A stretch of DNA of 64,000 nucleotides from Streptosporangium roseum DSM 43021. GTDB lineage: Bacteria > Actinomycetota > Actinomycetes > Streptosporangiales > Streptosporangiaceae. Shown in pieces: positions 7,642-16,252 of this stretch (position 1 is its first letter; every line of letters begins with the position of its first letter). A program made the position numbers and the translations under genes. The DNA is taken from assembly GCF_000024865.1 (NCBI RefSeq), contig NC_013595.1, positions 6,448,001-6,512,000 on the forward strand, given 5' to 3'. A model generated the notes under the pieces. The model did no database searches. It worked only from the letters and a program-made list of their open reading frames with translations, and was not told the DNA's origin.

Positions 7642-8796
7642 TTATGGCACCGAGGCCTTTTCGCCCGTCGCGAAGGGCTCCCATGGTGGCGGGGAGGGCG
7701 GCGCGGACGGCGGCGCGGCCCGCCGCCGGCGTCTGGCCTTGACGAATTCCTGAACCGGCCGTTCGGCCACCCGGTACACCAGGTAGGAGAAGGCCATCGC
7801 GGCCAGCGTGGTGACCACGGCGGTCAGCCAGGGCGGCAGCGTGTCCCGCAGGGCAGGGATGATCACGACGGCGGCCGTGGTGTGGAACAGGTAGAGCGGG
7901 TAGGTCAGGGCGCCCAGGGTGACCAGGCCGCGCCAGCGCAGCCGGCTCAGCCAGCCGAGCGCCACCATCGCCATGAGCACGTAGAAGAAGATCACGGTGG
8001 CGGCGACGGCCCATTCGGGCACGGGCATCGCGGCGTAGCCGACCTTCTCGATGCGCCCGGCGACCCGGTCGATCGCCGAGTTGACCGCCAGGCCGGCGCT
8101 GATCCCGGCCAGGCACCACAGGATCAGCCTGGGCCCGTGCTTGGTCATCAGGAAGAAGGCCATGCCGCCGACGAAGTACGCCGCGTACTTGGGCATCACC
8201 ACGAGGTCGACCCACTTGTCCTCGCTGCCCGCGAAGAACCCGGCGGCCAGCAGCCAGACGCCCATGAAGACCAGGCAGCGGTTGAGCGTCACCCCGACGA
8301 GCACCAGGACCGAGATCAGCAGGTAGAAACGGAGCTCGACCCAGAGCGACCAGTAGACGCCGTTGGCGTCGTAGACGCCGAAGGCCCGCTGGAGCATCGT
8401 GAGGTTGACCCCGTACTCCCCGGCGCTGAGCTTGGGGTCCAGGGCGGTGGCGGCGGTGAGGCCGTAGACCGCGGCCGTCACGCCGACGCTGACCCAGTAG
8501 GCGGGGAAGAGCCGCACCAGCCGGGACAGGGCGAACGCGCCCAGCCCCCGGCCCCAGACACTCATCAGGATGACGAATCCGCTGATCATGAAGAACAGCT
8601 CGACGCCCAGGATGCCGAGACCGGACAGCGTGGAGATCGCGGGGAACAGCTTGGACGGGCGATCCCCCCACACCGAGGCGAAGGCGATGAAGTAGTGGAA
8701 GGCGAGCACCGCCAGGGCGGCGACGAAACGGAGGAGGTCGAGTTCGGCGAGGCGGCCGCTCCCCCGAGCCGCTCCGCGAGACCCCGCGCCGGTCAC
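7642..8796 (-). CDS. acyltransferase 3 family membrane protein (OafA/YrhL type)
   Basis: A 384-residue polytopic membrane protein with about ten hydrophobic segments. It has the family's N-terminal active-site layout: RLAELDLLRFVAALAVLAFH with the conserved Arg and catalytic-type His, then GVELFFMISGFVI. The ALSRLVRLFPAYWVS segment and the C-terminal TYPLYLFHTTAAVV are also typical. Such enzymes move acyl groups across the membrane onto sugars, lipids or peptides; the substrate here is unknown. The last about 20 residues are a Pro/Ser-rich cytoplasmic tail after RRRRR. It starts at GTG 8796 and sits between arc and dop, on the same strand, where it is not usually part of the proteasome locus. 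Confidence 0.88.
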   Translation of the reverse strand: MTGAGSRGAARGSGRLAELDLLRFVAALAVLAFHYFIAFASVWGDRPSKLFPAISTLSGLGILGVELFFMISGFVILMSVWGRGLGAFALSRLVRLFPAYWVSVGVTAAVYGLTAATALDPKLSAGEYGVNLTMLQRAFGVYDANGVYWSLWVELRFYLLISVLVLVGVTLNRCLVFMGVWLLAAGFFAGSEDKWVDLVVMPKYAAYFVGGMAFFLMTKHGPRLILWCLAGISAGLAVNSAIDRVAGRIEKVGYAAMPVPEWAVAATVIFFYVLMAMVALGWLSRLRWRGLVTLGALTYPLYLFHTTAAVVIIPALRDTLPPWLTAVVTTLAAMAFSYLVYRVAERPVQEFVKARRRRRAAPPSAPPSPPPWEPFATGEKASVP

Positions 8797-8861
8797 CTGA
8801 CGACCAGGCCGAAATGTTCACGCACGCCACTTGGACGGCGTTTTGATCAATTGGGTTCCAT

Positions 8862-8871
8862 GTGACGTCAC
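8862..8871. promoter_or_regulatory. perfect palindrome GTGACGTCAC upstream of the acyltransferase
   Basis: A 10-bp perfect palindrome lies 66 nt upstream of the acyltransferase start, followed by a partial copy (TGTGACG at 8880-8886). It is a candidate operator only; no regulator can be named. Confidence 0.35.
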
Positions 8872-8921
8872 TTCACTTCTGTGACGAGTGGGAATCGGTG
8901 GCCGGGGCCGGGAACGCCGAC

Positions 8922-8950
8922 GGCGCGGCCCCCGGCGGGGGGACCGCGCC
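8922..8950 (-). terminator. GC-rich hairpin downstream of arc
   Basis: GGCGCGG...CCGCGCC arms enclose a further CCCCC/GGGGG pairing, 41 nt after the arc stop. There is no U tract, so it may act as a weak terminator or an RNA-stabilising hairpin. Confidence 0.45.
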
Positions 8951-8990
8951 ATCGCGCGCGTTGCCGGCGTCGCCAGTCGCCGTGGTGCTG

Positions 8991-10754
8991 CTAGAGGTAC
9001 TGGCCGGTGTTGGCCACCGTGTCGATGGATCGACCGGCCTCGGTGCCCTGCTTGCCCGTCACGAGGGTGCGGATGTAGACGATCCGCTCGCCCTTCTTGC
9101 CGGAGATGCGGGCCCAGTCGTCGGGGTTGGTGGTGTTGGGCAGGTCCTCGTTCTCGGAGAACTCGTCCACGCAGGCCGCCAGCAGATGCTGGATCCGCAG
9201 GCCCTTCTGCCCGGACTCGAGGAACTGCTTGATCGCCATCTTCTTGCTGCGGTCGACGATGTTCTGGATCATGGCGCCGGAGTTGAAGTCCTTGAAGTAC
9301 AGGACCTCCTTGTCGCCGTTGGCGTAGGTCACCTCGAGGAAGCGGTTCTCCTCGCTCTCGGTGTACATCCGCTCGACCACCCGCTGGATCATGCCCGAGA
9401 TGGTGCCCCCGCGGCTTCCGCCGTGCTCGGCGAGGTCCTCGGGATGGAGGGGGAGGTCTTCGATGAGGTATTTCGAGAAGATGTCCTTGGCCGCCTCGGC
9501 GTCCGGCCGCTCGATCTTGATCTTGACGTCCAGACGGCCGGGCCGCAGGATCGCCGGGTCGATCATGTCCTCGCGGTTGGAGGCGCCGATCACGATCACG
9601 TTCTCCAGGCCCTCGACGCCGTCGATCTCCGACAGGAGCTGGGGAACGATGGTGTTCTCGACGTCGGAGGAGACGCCCGAGCCTCGGGTCCGGAAGATCG
9701 AGTCCATCTCGTCGAAGAACACGATCACCGGGGTGCCCTCGGAGGCCTTCTCACGGGCCCGCTGGAAGACCAGGCGGATGTGCCGCTCGGTCTCGCCGAC
9801 GTACTTGTTGAGAAGCTCGGGACCCTTGATGTTGAGGAAGAAACTCTTACCGGACTGGCCGGTCTTCTCCGCGACCTGCTTGGCCAGGGAGTTGGCGACG
9901 GCCTTGGCGATGAGCGTCTTGCCGCAGCCGGGCGGACCGTACAGCAGCACGCCCTTCGGCGGACGGAGCTTGTGCTCGCGGAAGAGGTCGGCGTGCAGGT
10001 AGGGAAGCTCGATCGCGTCCCGGATCTGCTCGATCTGCCGCATGAGCCCGCCGATCTCCTCGTAGGAGATGTCGGGCACCTCCTCCAGGACGAGCTCTTC
10101 GACCTCGGACTTGGGGATGCGCTCGTAGACGTAGCCCGAGCGCGGTTCCAGCAGCAGGGAGTCGCCCGCCCGGATCGGCTGGCCGACCAACGACTCGGCG
10201 AGCTTCACCACCCGCTCCTCGTCGGCGTGCGAGATCACCAGCGCGCGCCGGCCGTCCTCAAGGAGCTCCTTGAGCATCACGATCTCGCCGAGTTCCTCGA
10301 ACCCGAGGGCCTCCACCACGTTGAGCGCCTCGTTGAGCATGACCTCCTGGCCACGCTTCAGCGAGTCGACCTCCACCGCTGGACTGACGTTCACTCGAAG
10401 TTTGCGGCCACCGGTGAAGACCTCCACCGTGCCGTCTTCCCTGCTTTCGAGGAACACGCCGAACCCGGATGGCGGCTGCGCCAACCGGTCGACTTCCTCC
10501 TTCAGCGCGACGATCTGGTCTCTGGCCTCCTTGAGGGTGGCCACCAGACGCTCGTTCTGGCCTGTGACGGCTGCCAGATTCGCCTGCACTTCATGGAGAC
10601 GCTCTTCGAGGACCCTGGCCTGCCGGGGAGACTCCGTCAACTTCCGACGTAGCGCGGTGAGCTCCTCCTGCAGGAAGGAGACCTGTGTTGTGAGGTCAGC
10701 GACCTCCCGTTCGCGCTGCGCGGCTCGAGCCTCAGCGTCGTCGCGAGCTGCCAC
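8991..10754 (-). CDS. arc: proteasome-associated AAA ATPase ARC/Mpa
   Basis: A 587-residue hexameric unfoldase that recognises Pup-tagged proteins and feeds them to the 20S proteasome. In order: N-terminal coiled coil (about residues 10-95) for Pup binding, double OB-fold region (about 95-240), then one AAA+ domain with Walker A GPPGCGKT (about 271-278) and Walker B VIVFFDEMDSIF (about 337-348). The C-terminus is TVANTGQYL; the terminal Q-Y-L is the activator tail that docks on the proteasome alpha ring. The GTG start at 10754 follows a strong GGAAGGAGG site. trmI lies upstream in the same direction, as in other actinobacteria. The intact tail suggests that a 20S core exists elsewhere in the genome. 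Confidence 0.96.
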   Translation of the reverse strand: MAARDDAEARAAQREREVADLTTQVSFLQEELTALRRKLTESPRQARVLEERLHEVQANLAAVTGQNERLVATLKEARDQIVALKEEVDRLAQPPSGFGVFLESREDGTVEVFTGGRKLRVNVSPAVEVDSLKRGQEVMLNEALNVVEALGFEELGEIVMLKELLEDGRRALVISHADEERVVKLAESLVGQPIRAGDSLLLEPRSGYVYERIPKSEVEELVLEEVPDISYEEIGGLMRQIEQIRDAIELPYLHADLFREHKLRPPKGVLLYGPPGCGKTLIAKAVANSLAKQVAEKTGQSGKSFFLNIKGPELLNKYVGETERHIRLVFQRAREKASEGTPVIVFFDEMDSIFRTRGSGVSSDVENTIVPQLLSEIDGVEGLENVIVIGASNREDMIDPAILRPGRLDVKIKIERPDAEAAKDIFSKYLIEDLPLHPEDLAEHGGSRGGTISGMIQRVVERMYTESEENRFLEVTYANGDKEVLYFKDFNSGAMIQNIVDRSKKMAIKQFLESGQKGLRIQHLLAACVDEFSENEDLPNTTNPDDWARISGKKGERIVYIRTLVTGKQGTEAGRSIDTVANTGQYL

Positions 10755-10959
10755 GGCGTCACCTCCTTCCCAGTCGAGACCGACTACTCAAAACCCTACC
10801 CATCTGGGGGCTGTCCCTTACCTGGCCGAGCAGTGTTCGTATGGCTACATTAAGTTGGCAGTGATTAATCCCTTATGGTGCGTTTAGTCCTGTGAGCATG
10901 AGAACACGTCCATCTGTTCCCTTGTCACTGGTAAACGTACCGTCGTGGCCGAATCGTCA

Positions 10960-11829
10960 TCATCTGGTAGAGGAACCGGACTCTTCGCCATGCGCCCCCT
11001 TTGCCGGACGTCTGCGACGAGGTGGTGGCGTCACCCCGTCCGCCATGCGGCGGGCGGTGACGAGGAAGCCGGTGTGCCCGACCATCCGGTGATCGGGTCG
11101 TACGGCCAGACCTTCGACATGCCAGTCGCGAACCAGGGTCTCCCACGCATGGGGCTCGGTGAAACTCCCGTGTTCGCGGAGAGTTTCGACGGTGCGGGAC
11201 AACTGGGTCGTAGTCGCCACATAACAGCAGATGACGCCACCGGGCGTGAGAGCCTTGGCGGCGGCGTCCACGCACTCCCACGGGGCGAGCATGTCCAGGA
11301 TGATCCGGTCGACGTCGCTCTCGTCGAGCGCCTCCACGAAGTCGCCCACGACCAGGCGCCACTGGTCCATCGGACCGCCGTAGAACTTCTCCACGTTCTT
11401 GGTGGCGACCTCGGCGAAGTCCTCACGCCGCTCGTAGGAGGTGACGGTGCCCTCGTTGCCCACGGCACGCAGCAGGAAGCAGGTGAGCGCGCCGGAGCCG
11501 ACCCCCGCCTCCACGACGCGCGCGCCGGGGAAGATGTCGGCCATGGCGACGATCTGCGCCGAGTCCTTCGGATAGATGACCGCCGCGCCACGGGGCATGG
11601 ACAGCGTGTAGTCCTGGAGCAGGTGCCTGAACGCGAGATACTGGGTGCCGCCGGACGAGCGCACCACCGACCCCTCGGGCTGGCCGATCAGCTCGCTGTG
11701 CGGGATTCCGCCCTTGTGCGTGTGGAAGACCCCGTCTTCCTTCAACGTCACCGTGTGACGCTTGTTCTTGGGATCGGTGAGCTGAACCTGATCCCCGGCC
11801 TGAAACGGCCCATGCCTGCGAAAACCCAT
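10960..11829 (-). CDS. trmI: tRNA (adenine-58-N1)-methyltransferase TrmI
   Basis: A 289-residue SAM-dependent methyltransferase forming m1A in the T-loop of tRNA. The N-terminal beta domain (MGFRRHGPFQAGDQVQLTD) is followed by TQYLAFRHLLQDYTLSMPRG, then the SAM motif VVEAGVGSGALTCFLLRAVG and the catalytic region RIILDMLAPWECVDAAAKAL. The C-terminal tail is basic and low-complexity (PPPRRRRPAKG). The gene is normally next to arc in actinobacteria, as here; 205 nt separate the two and probably hold a promoter for arc. Assignment is secure. Confidence 0.95.
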   Translation of the reverse strand: MGFRRHGPFQAGDQVQLTDPKNKRHTVTLKEDGVFHTHKGGIPHSELIGQPEGSVVRSSGGTQYLAFRHLLQDYTLSMPRGAAVIYPKDSAQIVAMADIFPGARVVEAGVGSGALTCFLLRAVGNEGTVTSYERREDFAEVATKNVEKFYGGPMDQWRLVVGDFVEALDESDVDRIILDMLAPWECVDAAAKALTPGGVICCYVATTTQLSRTVETLREHGSFTEPHAWETLVRDWHVEGLAVRPDHRMVGHTGFLVTARRMADGVTPPPRRRRPAKGAHGEESGSSTR

Positions 11830-11996
11830 GCCCGCAAGGTTATCGGCGTACGGCTGCCGCCGGTTCCGCTCCGGGGCCGGGCGACCCCCTCCGGCCGGGT
11901 CGAGCCGTCCGGGTCCGGCCCGCGCCCGCGCGCCCCCGCCCGGGGCGGTCCGAAAACGATTCGCCCGTCATAGGGGTAGCTGATAGCACTGGGAGG

Positions 11997-13100
11997 GTGT
12001 TTCCTCGAGACGTGATACCCGCCGGCCCTGTCGTCCTGCGAATGCTCGGCCCCGACGACGCCGAGCCGATAGCCCGCGCCTGCTCCGATCCGGAGATCAC
12101 CCGCTTCATCCCGACCGTGCCGGTGCCGTACACCCGCGACGACGCCCTCCACTACCTGAAGGTCGCCGAGCGGCTCTGGGAGAGCGGCGGCGCCTCGTTC
12201 GCCGTGGCGGACGCCGGTACGGGCGAGTGGCTGGGCAACATCGGGCTCAAGGCGCTCGACCCGCGGGGCAACGGCGAGGTCGGCTACCTGATCGCGCCGT
12301 GGGCCCGGAGGCGCGGGGTCGCCACGGCGGCCACCAGGGCGCTGACCGAGTGGGCCTTCGCCCACGGGGTGCGGCGCATGGAACTGCTGGCCGACGTGGA
12401 GAACCTGGCCAGCCAGCGGGTCGCGCTGGCCGCCGGCTTCCGACGCGAGGGGGTGCAGCGCTCGGCGGAGGAGCGGCGCGACGGCACCCGCGGCGACCTG
12501 GTGTCCTTCGCCAGGCTGTCCGACGACTCCGGCGACCGCGTCCAGCCGTACCTGCCCGGTTTCCCCGGCGGCTCGCTGTCCGACGGCGTGGTACGGCTGG
12601 CGCCGCTGAACCTGGCCGACGCCGACGACTACCACGCGCTGCAGAACCTTCCGGAGGTCGTGGCGCACAGCGTGCCGCCGCAGGCCCCCGACCCGGCGGA
12701 GAGCGAGGAGTCCTGCCGGGAGGCGGGCATGCGCTGGCTGGCCGGCGACCGGGTCGAGGTGGCCGTGCGCGACGCGCGGACGGACGCCTTCGCCGGGCAC
12801 ATCCAGCTCACCTCGATCATCCCGCCCCTGGGACAGGCCATGACGGGCTACAGCACGCTGCCGGAGTTCCGCGGCAGGGGCTTCACCGCCCGGGCGGTGG
12901 TCCTGCTGGTGGAGTGGGCCTTCGGGCACACCCCACTGGCCCGGATCATCGCGGGCACCTCCCCGGACAACGTCGCCTCGCACCGCGTGCTGCAGCGCGC
13001 CGGCTTCACCCGGGGACCCCTCATGCACGGGCTGCTGCCGGGCCCCGACGGCACGCGCCTGGACGACCAGCAGTGGTACCGCCTGCGTCCCGGGGCGTAG
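11997..13100 (+). CDS. tandem-domain GNAT acetyltransferase (RimJ/RimL type)
   Basis: A 367-residue protein made of two GNAT domains in a row. The first (about 1-180) has VVLRMLGPDDAEPIARA and the acetyl-CoA loop GYLIAPWARRRGVATAATRA. The second (about 190-367) has RLAPLNLADADDYHALQ and the loop YSTLPEFRGRGFTARAVVLL. Both resemble RimJ/RimL-like N-acetyltransferases that act on ribosomal or other protein N-termini, but the substrate cannot be read from sequence. GTG 11997 directly follows GGGAGG; GTG 12012 would have a more usual spacing, so the true start is uncertain by five codons. It diverges from trmI across 167 nt. Confidence 0.85.
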   Translation: MFPRDVIPAGPVVLRMLGPDDAEPIARACSDPEITRFIPTVPVPYTRDDALHYLKVAERLWESGGASFAVADAGTGEWLGNIGLKALDPRGNGEVGYLIAPWARRRGVATAATRALTEWAFAHGVRRMELLADVENLASQRVALAAGFRREGVQRSAEERRDGTRGDLVSFARLSDDSGDRVQPYLPGFPGGSLSDGVVRLAPLNLADADDYHALQNLPEVVAHSVPPQAPDPAESEESCREAGMRWLAGDRVEVAVRDARTDAFAGHIQLTSIIPPLGQAMTGYSTLPEFRGRGFTARAVVLLVEWAFGHTPLARIIAGTSPDNVASHRVLQRAGFTRGPLMHGLLPGPDGTRLDDQQWYRLRPGA

Positions 13101-13155
13101 GTCGCGGGACTCCCCCGCCACCGGCCCCACCCGCAGCGGGAGCCGAACGGCGGGA

Positions 13156-13179
13156 GCCGGCCGGCGAGGTCCGGCCGGC
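13156..13179. terminator. 9-bp perfect stem between convergent genes
   Basis: GCCGGCCGG, a 6-nt loop, then CCGGCCGGC. It lies between the stops of the GNAT gene (plus) and the aminotransferase (minus), so it can serve both. No U tract follows. Confidence 0.6.
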
Positions 13180-13206
13180 GGGATTCAGCCCGGGGGGGGC
13201 AGCCAG

Positions 13207-13234
13207 GGGGTTCAGTCGGCGGGGTTCAGTCGGC
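13207..13234. repeat. 14-nt direct duplication across the aminotransferase stop
   Basis: Two exact adjacent copies of GGGGTTCAGTCGGC. The second contains the stop codon and last codons of the minus-strand aminotransferase (GCC GAC TGA); the first repeats them just downstream. Confidence 0.8.
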
Positions 13235-14449
13235 GCCGAACTCCTCCCTGAGCCTGGCGAAGGCGGCGTCGGTGCCCAGCAGGGCGCGGTCGATGTCGGC
13301 GTCGGTGTGGGCGGCCGACAGGAACCAGTTGTGCCAGGGATGCAGGTAGACCCCTTCCCGCAGGCAGGCCGAGGCCCAGAACATGCCCTTGTCCAGGGTC
13401 GTGTCGCCCTCGAAGGAGAGCCACGGGATCTGCACCGGGCCGGTCTGGTTGACCACGAAGCCGTGGGAGGCGGCCTGTGCGGCGAGGCCCTCGCGCAGGC
13501 GGGTGCCCGCCCGCTCGATCAGGGCCACGCCGTCGATGTCGCGCAGGGTCTCGATGGTGGCCTTGGCCGCGGCCATCGGGGCGGCGTTGAACCAGAACGA
13601 GCCGGTCGAGTAGATCGTCTGGGCCGGGCCCCGCAGGGCGTCCACGCCGGTGACGGCCGCGATCGGGTGGCCGTTGGCCATGGCCTTGCTGAAGGCGTAC
13701 AGGTCGGGGCGGACGCCCAGGGTCTCCCAGGAGCCGCCGAGGTGGAGGCGCCAGCCGCCGCGCACGTCGTCGATCACCAGCGCGGCGCCGATCCGGTCGG
13801 CCAGGGCCCGCAGGCCCCGGGCGAACTCGGGGGCGGCGAGCTCCTGGTCCTCGAAGGAGTCGTGCTTGAAAGGCGTCACGATGATCGCGGCGACGTCGCC
13901 CTCGGCCCGGGCCGCGGCCTCCTCGGCGCTGGCCAGGTCGTTGTAGGTGTATTCGATCAGGTCGGCGCGCTCGCTGGGCGTGGTGCCCGACGGGCTGGGC
14001 GTGCACCAGGGGTCGGCCCCGTGGTAGGAGCCGTGGGCCATGAGCACCTTGGTCCGGCCGGTGGCGGCCCGGGCGACCATCAGCGCCTGGGTGGTGGCGT
14101 CGGTGCCGTTCTTGGAGAACATCACCCAGTCGGCCTGCGGGACGGTCTCCACCATCAGCTCGGCGAGCTCCACGTAGACCGGGCCCGGGCCGTTGAGGCA
14201 GTCGCCCGCGGCGAGCTGGGCGGTGACGGCGGCCTCCACCGCGGGATGGCGGTGGCCAAGCACGACGGGGCCCCAGGAGCACATGAGGTCGATGTACTCG
14301 CGTCCGTCCGCGTCGAGCTGGCGGCACCCCTGGCCGCCGACGAAGAACTGCGGGTATCCGGGGCCGTGCAGGGCCGCGTTGAGGTGGCCGTACATGCCGC
14401 CGGGGACGACCCTGGCGGCCCGCTCCCGGAGGCTGGCGTCGATGGACAT
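13226..14449 (-). CDS. class III PLP-dependent aminotransferase (glutamate-1-semialdehyde aminomutase-like)
   Basis: A 407-residue fold-type I PLP enzyme. It starts MSIDASLRERAARVVPGGMY, with SWGPVVLGHRHPAVEAAV, MFSKNGTDATTQALMVARA (cofactor phosphate loop), ALVIDDVRGGWRLHLGG (aspartate to the PLP ring) and AFSKAMANGHPIAAVTG with the Schiff-base Lys near residue 253. The layout is that of HemL-like enzymes, but active-site text such as LHPWHNWFLSAAHTDADID differs from true HemL, so another amino or keto acid is the likely substrate. An AAAGGAC ribosome site precedes ATG 14449. It shares direction with the PfkB kinase gene upstream; the pair, with the divergent TetR gene, may form a small catabolic unit of unknown substrate. 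Confidence 0.87.
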   Translation of the reverse strand: MSIDASLRERAARVVPGGMYGHLNAALHGPGYPQFFVGGQGCRQLDADGREYIDLMCSWGPVVLGHRHPAVEAAVTAQLAAGDCLNGPGPVYVELAELMVETVPQADWVMFSKNGTDATTQALMVARAATGRTKVLMAHGSYHGADPWCTPSPSGTTPSERADLIEYTYNDLASAEEAAARAEGDVAAIIVTPFKHDSFEDQELAAPEFARGLRALADRIGAALVIDDVRGGWRLHLGGSWETLGVRPDLYAFSKAMANGHPIAAVTGVDALRGPAQTIYSTGSFWFNAAPMAAAKATIETLRDIDGVALIERAGTRLREGLAAQAASHGFVVNQTGPVQIPWLSFEGDTTLDKGMFWASACLREGVYLHPWHNWFLSAAHTDADIDRALLGTDAAFARLREEFGAD

Positions 14450-14531
14450 GTGTGTGTCGTCCTTTCAGGTTGGGACTAGTCACGTTCGGAGGGGCCGGGA
14501 GCCGCACACGCGGCCGCCGCGGCGGGGCCGG

Positions 14532-14645
14532 AGCGCCCGGCGCGTTCCCCCGGCCGGCCCACCGGCCGGCGCGCCCGGCGCGTTTCAGCGGCCGGCCCGG
14601 TGGCCTGCGCGCCCGGCGCGTTTCGAGGGCCGGCCGGGGGTGCGT
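14532..14645. repeat. three tandem 38-nt repeats with GGCCGGCC cores
   Basis: The units start GCGCCCGGCGCGTT at 14532, 14570 and 14608, an exact 38-nt period, each followed by a GGCCGGCC-type palindrome. The array fills most of the gap between the PfkB gene and the aminotransferase. It could form strong RNA hairpins reducing read-through into the aminotransferase. Confidence 0.85.
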
Positions 14646-14655
14646 GGCAGCGCTG

Positions 14656-15570
14656 TCAGCCGCTCGCCCGCAGCTCCGCCGCCCCGTCCAGACCGGCGTC
14701 GGAGCCGAGGCCTCCGGCGACCCGGGCGGCCACCGCGGTGCCGAGCCCGGCGGCGGCGAGGACGTCGCGGCCGTCGACCAGGCCGGCGATGAACCCGGCG
14801 CAGTAGGCGTCGCCGCAGCCGGTGGTGTCCACCACCGGGACGTCGAGGGCGGGTACCCGCGTGATCCCCGAGGCGGTGGCGATCAGGCTGCCCTCCCCGC
14901 CCAGCGTGACGAGCACGGCCCCGGGCCCCTCTTCCAGCAGCGTGAGCGCGGCCCGTTCCACGTCGGCCGCGCCGCTCATCATGAGCGCCTGCTCCTCGTT
15001 GGGCAGGAAGTAGTCCACGTGAGGCAGAAAGCTCCGCGCTCCCTGCATCAGATCCGGCATATTGGACAGTAGGTCCATCGTGATGATCGTGCCCGCCTCC
15101 CGGGCCTCGGCCAGGAGGGCGAAGAAACCCGGGTCGTGCAGGCCCCAGGTCACGTCCATGCCGCCCAGGTGCACGACCCGCGCGCCGGTGACGCGCCCGC
15201 GGTCGAGGTCGGTGAGGGACAGGCCCAGGTTGGCACCGGGCACGTGGAAGGACGGGCGCCCCCCGTCCGGCCGGATGGGCAGGATCGAGGCGGCGGTCTG
15301 CTCGCCGCCCTTGCGGACGATCCCGGTGACGTCCACCCCGCGCCGTTCCATGATCATGACGAGGAAGTCGCCGAGCTCGTCGTCGCCGACCGCTCCCATC
15401 GAGGCGACCGGGACGCCGATCCTGGCCAGGGTCACGGCGGTCCCGGCGGCCGCGCCCGCCGCGGTGATGCGGATCTGCTCCAGCAGGTGGGTGTCCTGCC
15501 CTGCCGGGATCGACTCCACGGGCCGGGCGAGCACGTCCACGATGTGCACCCCGAGGGTGACGACGGTCAT
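14656..15570 (-). CDS. PfkB family carbohydrate/nucleoside kinase
   Basis: A 304-residue ribokinase-fold sugar kinase. Visible marks are the N-terminal MTVVTLGVHIVDVLARPVES, the Gly-rich ITAAGAAAGTAVTLARIG substrate/hinge region, and the C-terminal PfkB signature DTTGCGDAYCAGFIAGL (about residues 247-263). That signature holds the GCGD anion hole and catalytic Asp. FLPNEEQALMMSG is the conserved NEEE-like metal/phosphate segment. The substrate is not predictable; sugars, adenosine and aminoimidazole riboside are used by relatives. A GAGGAGG ribosome site precedes ATG 15570. The divergent TetR gene 82 nt away may control it. Confidence 0.88.
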   Translation of the reverse strand: MTVVTLGVHIVDVLARPVESIPAGQDTHLLEQIRITAAGAAAGTAVTLARIGVPVASMGAVGDDELGDFLVMIMERRGVDVTGIVRKGGEQTAASILPIRPDGGRPSFHVPGANLGLSLTDLDRGRVTGARVVHLGGMDVTWGLHDPGFFALLAEAREAGTIITMDLLSNMPDLMQGARSFLPHVDYFLPNEEQALMMSGAADVERAALTLLEEGPGAVLVTLGGEGSLIATASGITRVPALDVPVVDTTGCGDAYCAGFIAGLVDGRDVLAAAGLGTAVAARVAGGLGSDAGLDGAAELRASG

Positions 15571-15652
15571 AGCGAGTCCTCCTCATGTCTTCAGCGGATA
15601 ATAGACGGGCGCCCGAATACCATGTCAACGAGGAAGAAGAGAGAGGGACCGG

Positions 15653-16252
15653 ATGCCGAAGATCGTCGACCACGGAGAGCGCCGGGAGGAGGTCGTCGAG
15701 GCCGCCCGCCGCATCATCCTGCGCGAGGGCATCGAGGCGGCCACGACCAGGGCCATCGCCAAGGAGGCCGGCTACTCCAACGGCGTGCTCACCCACTACT
15801 TCGCCGACAAGGACGACATCATGCTGTCGGCGCTGCGCTCCTCGCACCGGCGCATCGTGGAGCGGCTGCGCGGCAAGCTGGCCGGGCGCGGCGGGCTGGC
15901 CGCGCTCCGCGAGCTCCTGCTCGACAACCTGCCGCTGGACGACGAGCGCACCCGGGAGAGCGGGCTGGAGATCGGCTTCTGGAGCCGGAGCCTGACCAGC
16001 CCGGCGATGTTGGAGGCGCAGCGCGCCGAGGCCGGGGAGCTGCGCTACCTGGTGCGCAGCCTGCTCGGCGCGGCCGCCGAGGCCGGGGAGATCACCACCG
16101 GGGAGGACCTGGGCGACGTCGCCGAGCGGCTGCTGGCCCTGGTCGACGGGCTGAGCGTGCGCAGCCTGCTCTATCCCGACCGGCTGGGCGCCGAGCGCCT
16201 GGAGAGGCTGCTCGGCGCCGAACTGGACCGGCTTCAGACCACCAGCGCGTAG
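15653..16252 (+). CDS. TetR family transcriptional regulator
   Basis: A 199-residue repressor-type protein. The N-terminal HTH is clear: RREEVVEAARRIILREGIEA then TTRAIAKEAGYSNGVLTHYF (residues about 10-50), close to BetI-like members. The rest is helical ligand-binding domain (GLEIGFWSRSLTSPAMLEAQ). It starts at ATG 15653 after GAGAGAGGGA. It diverges from the PfkB gene and the shared 82-nt gap contains the palindrome CGGGCGCCCG (15606-15615), a weak operator candidate. Control of the kinase/aminotransferase pair is inferred from position only. Its 3' end overlaps the convergent kinase gene by 19 nt. Confidence 0.9.
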   Translation: MPKIVDHGERREEVVEAARRIILREGIEAATTRAIAKEAGYSNGVLTHYFADKDDIMLSALRSSHRRIVERLRGKLAGRGGLAALRELLLDNLPLDDERTRESGLEIGFWSRSLTSPAMLEAQRAEAGELRYLVRSLLGAAAEAGEITTGEDLGDVAERLLALVDGLSVRSLLYPDRLGAERLERLLGAELDRLQTTSA

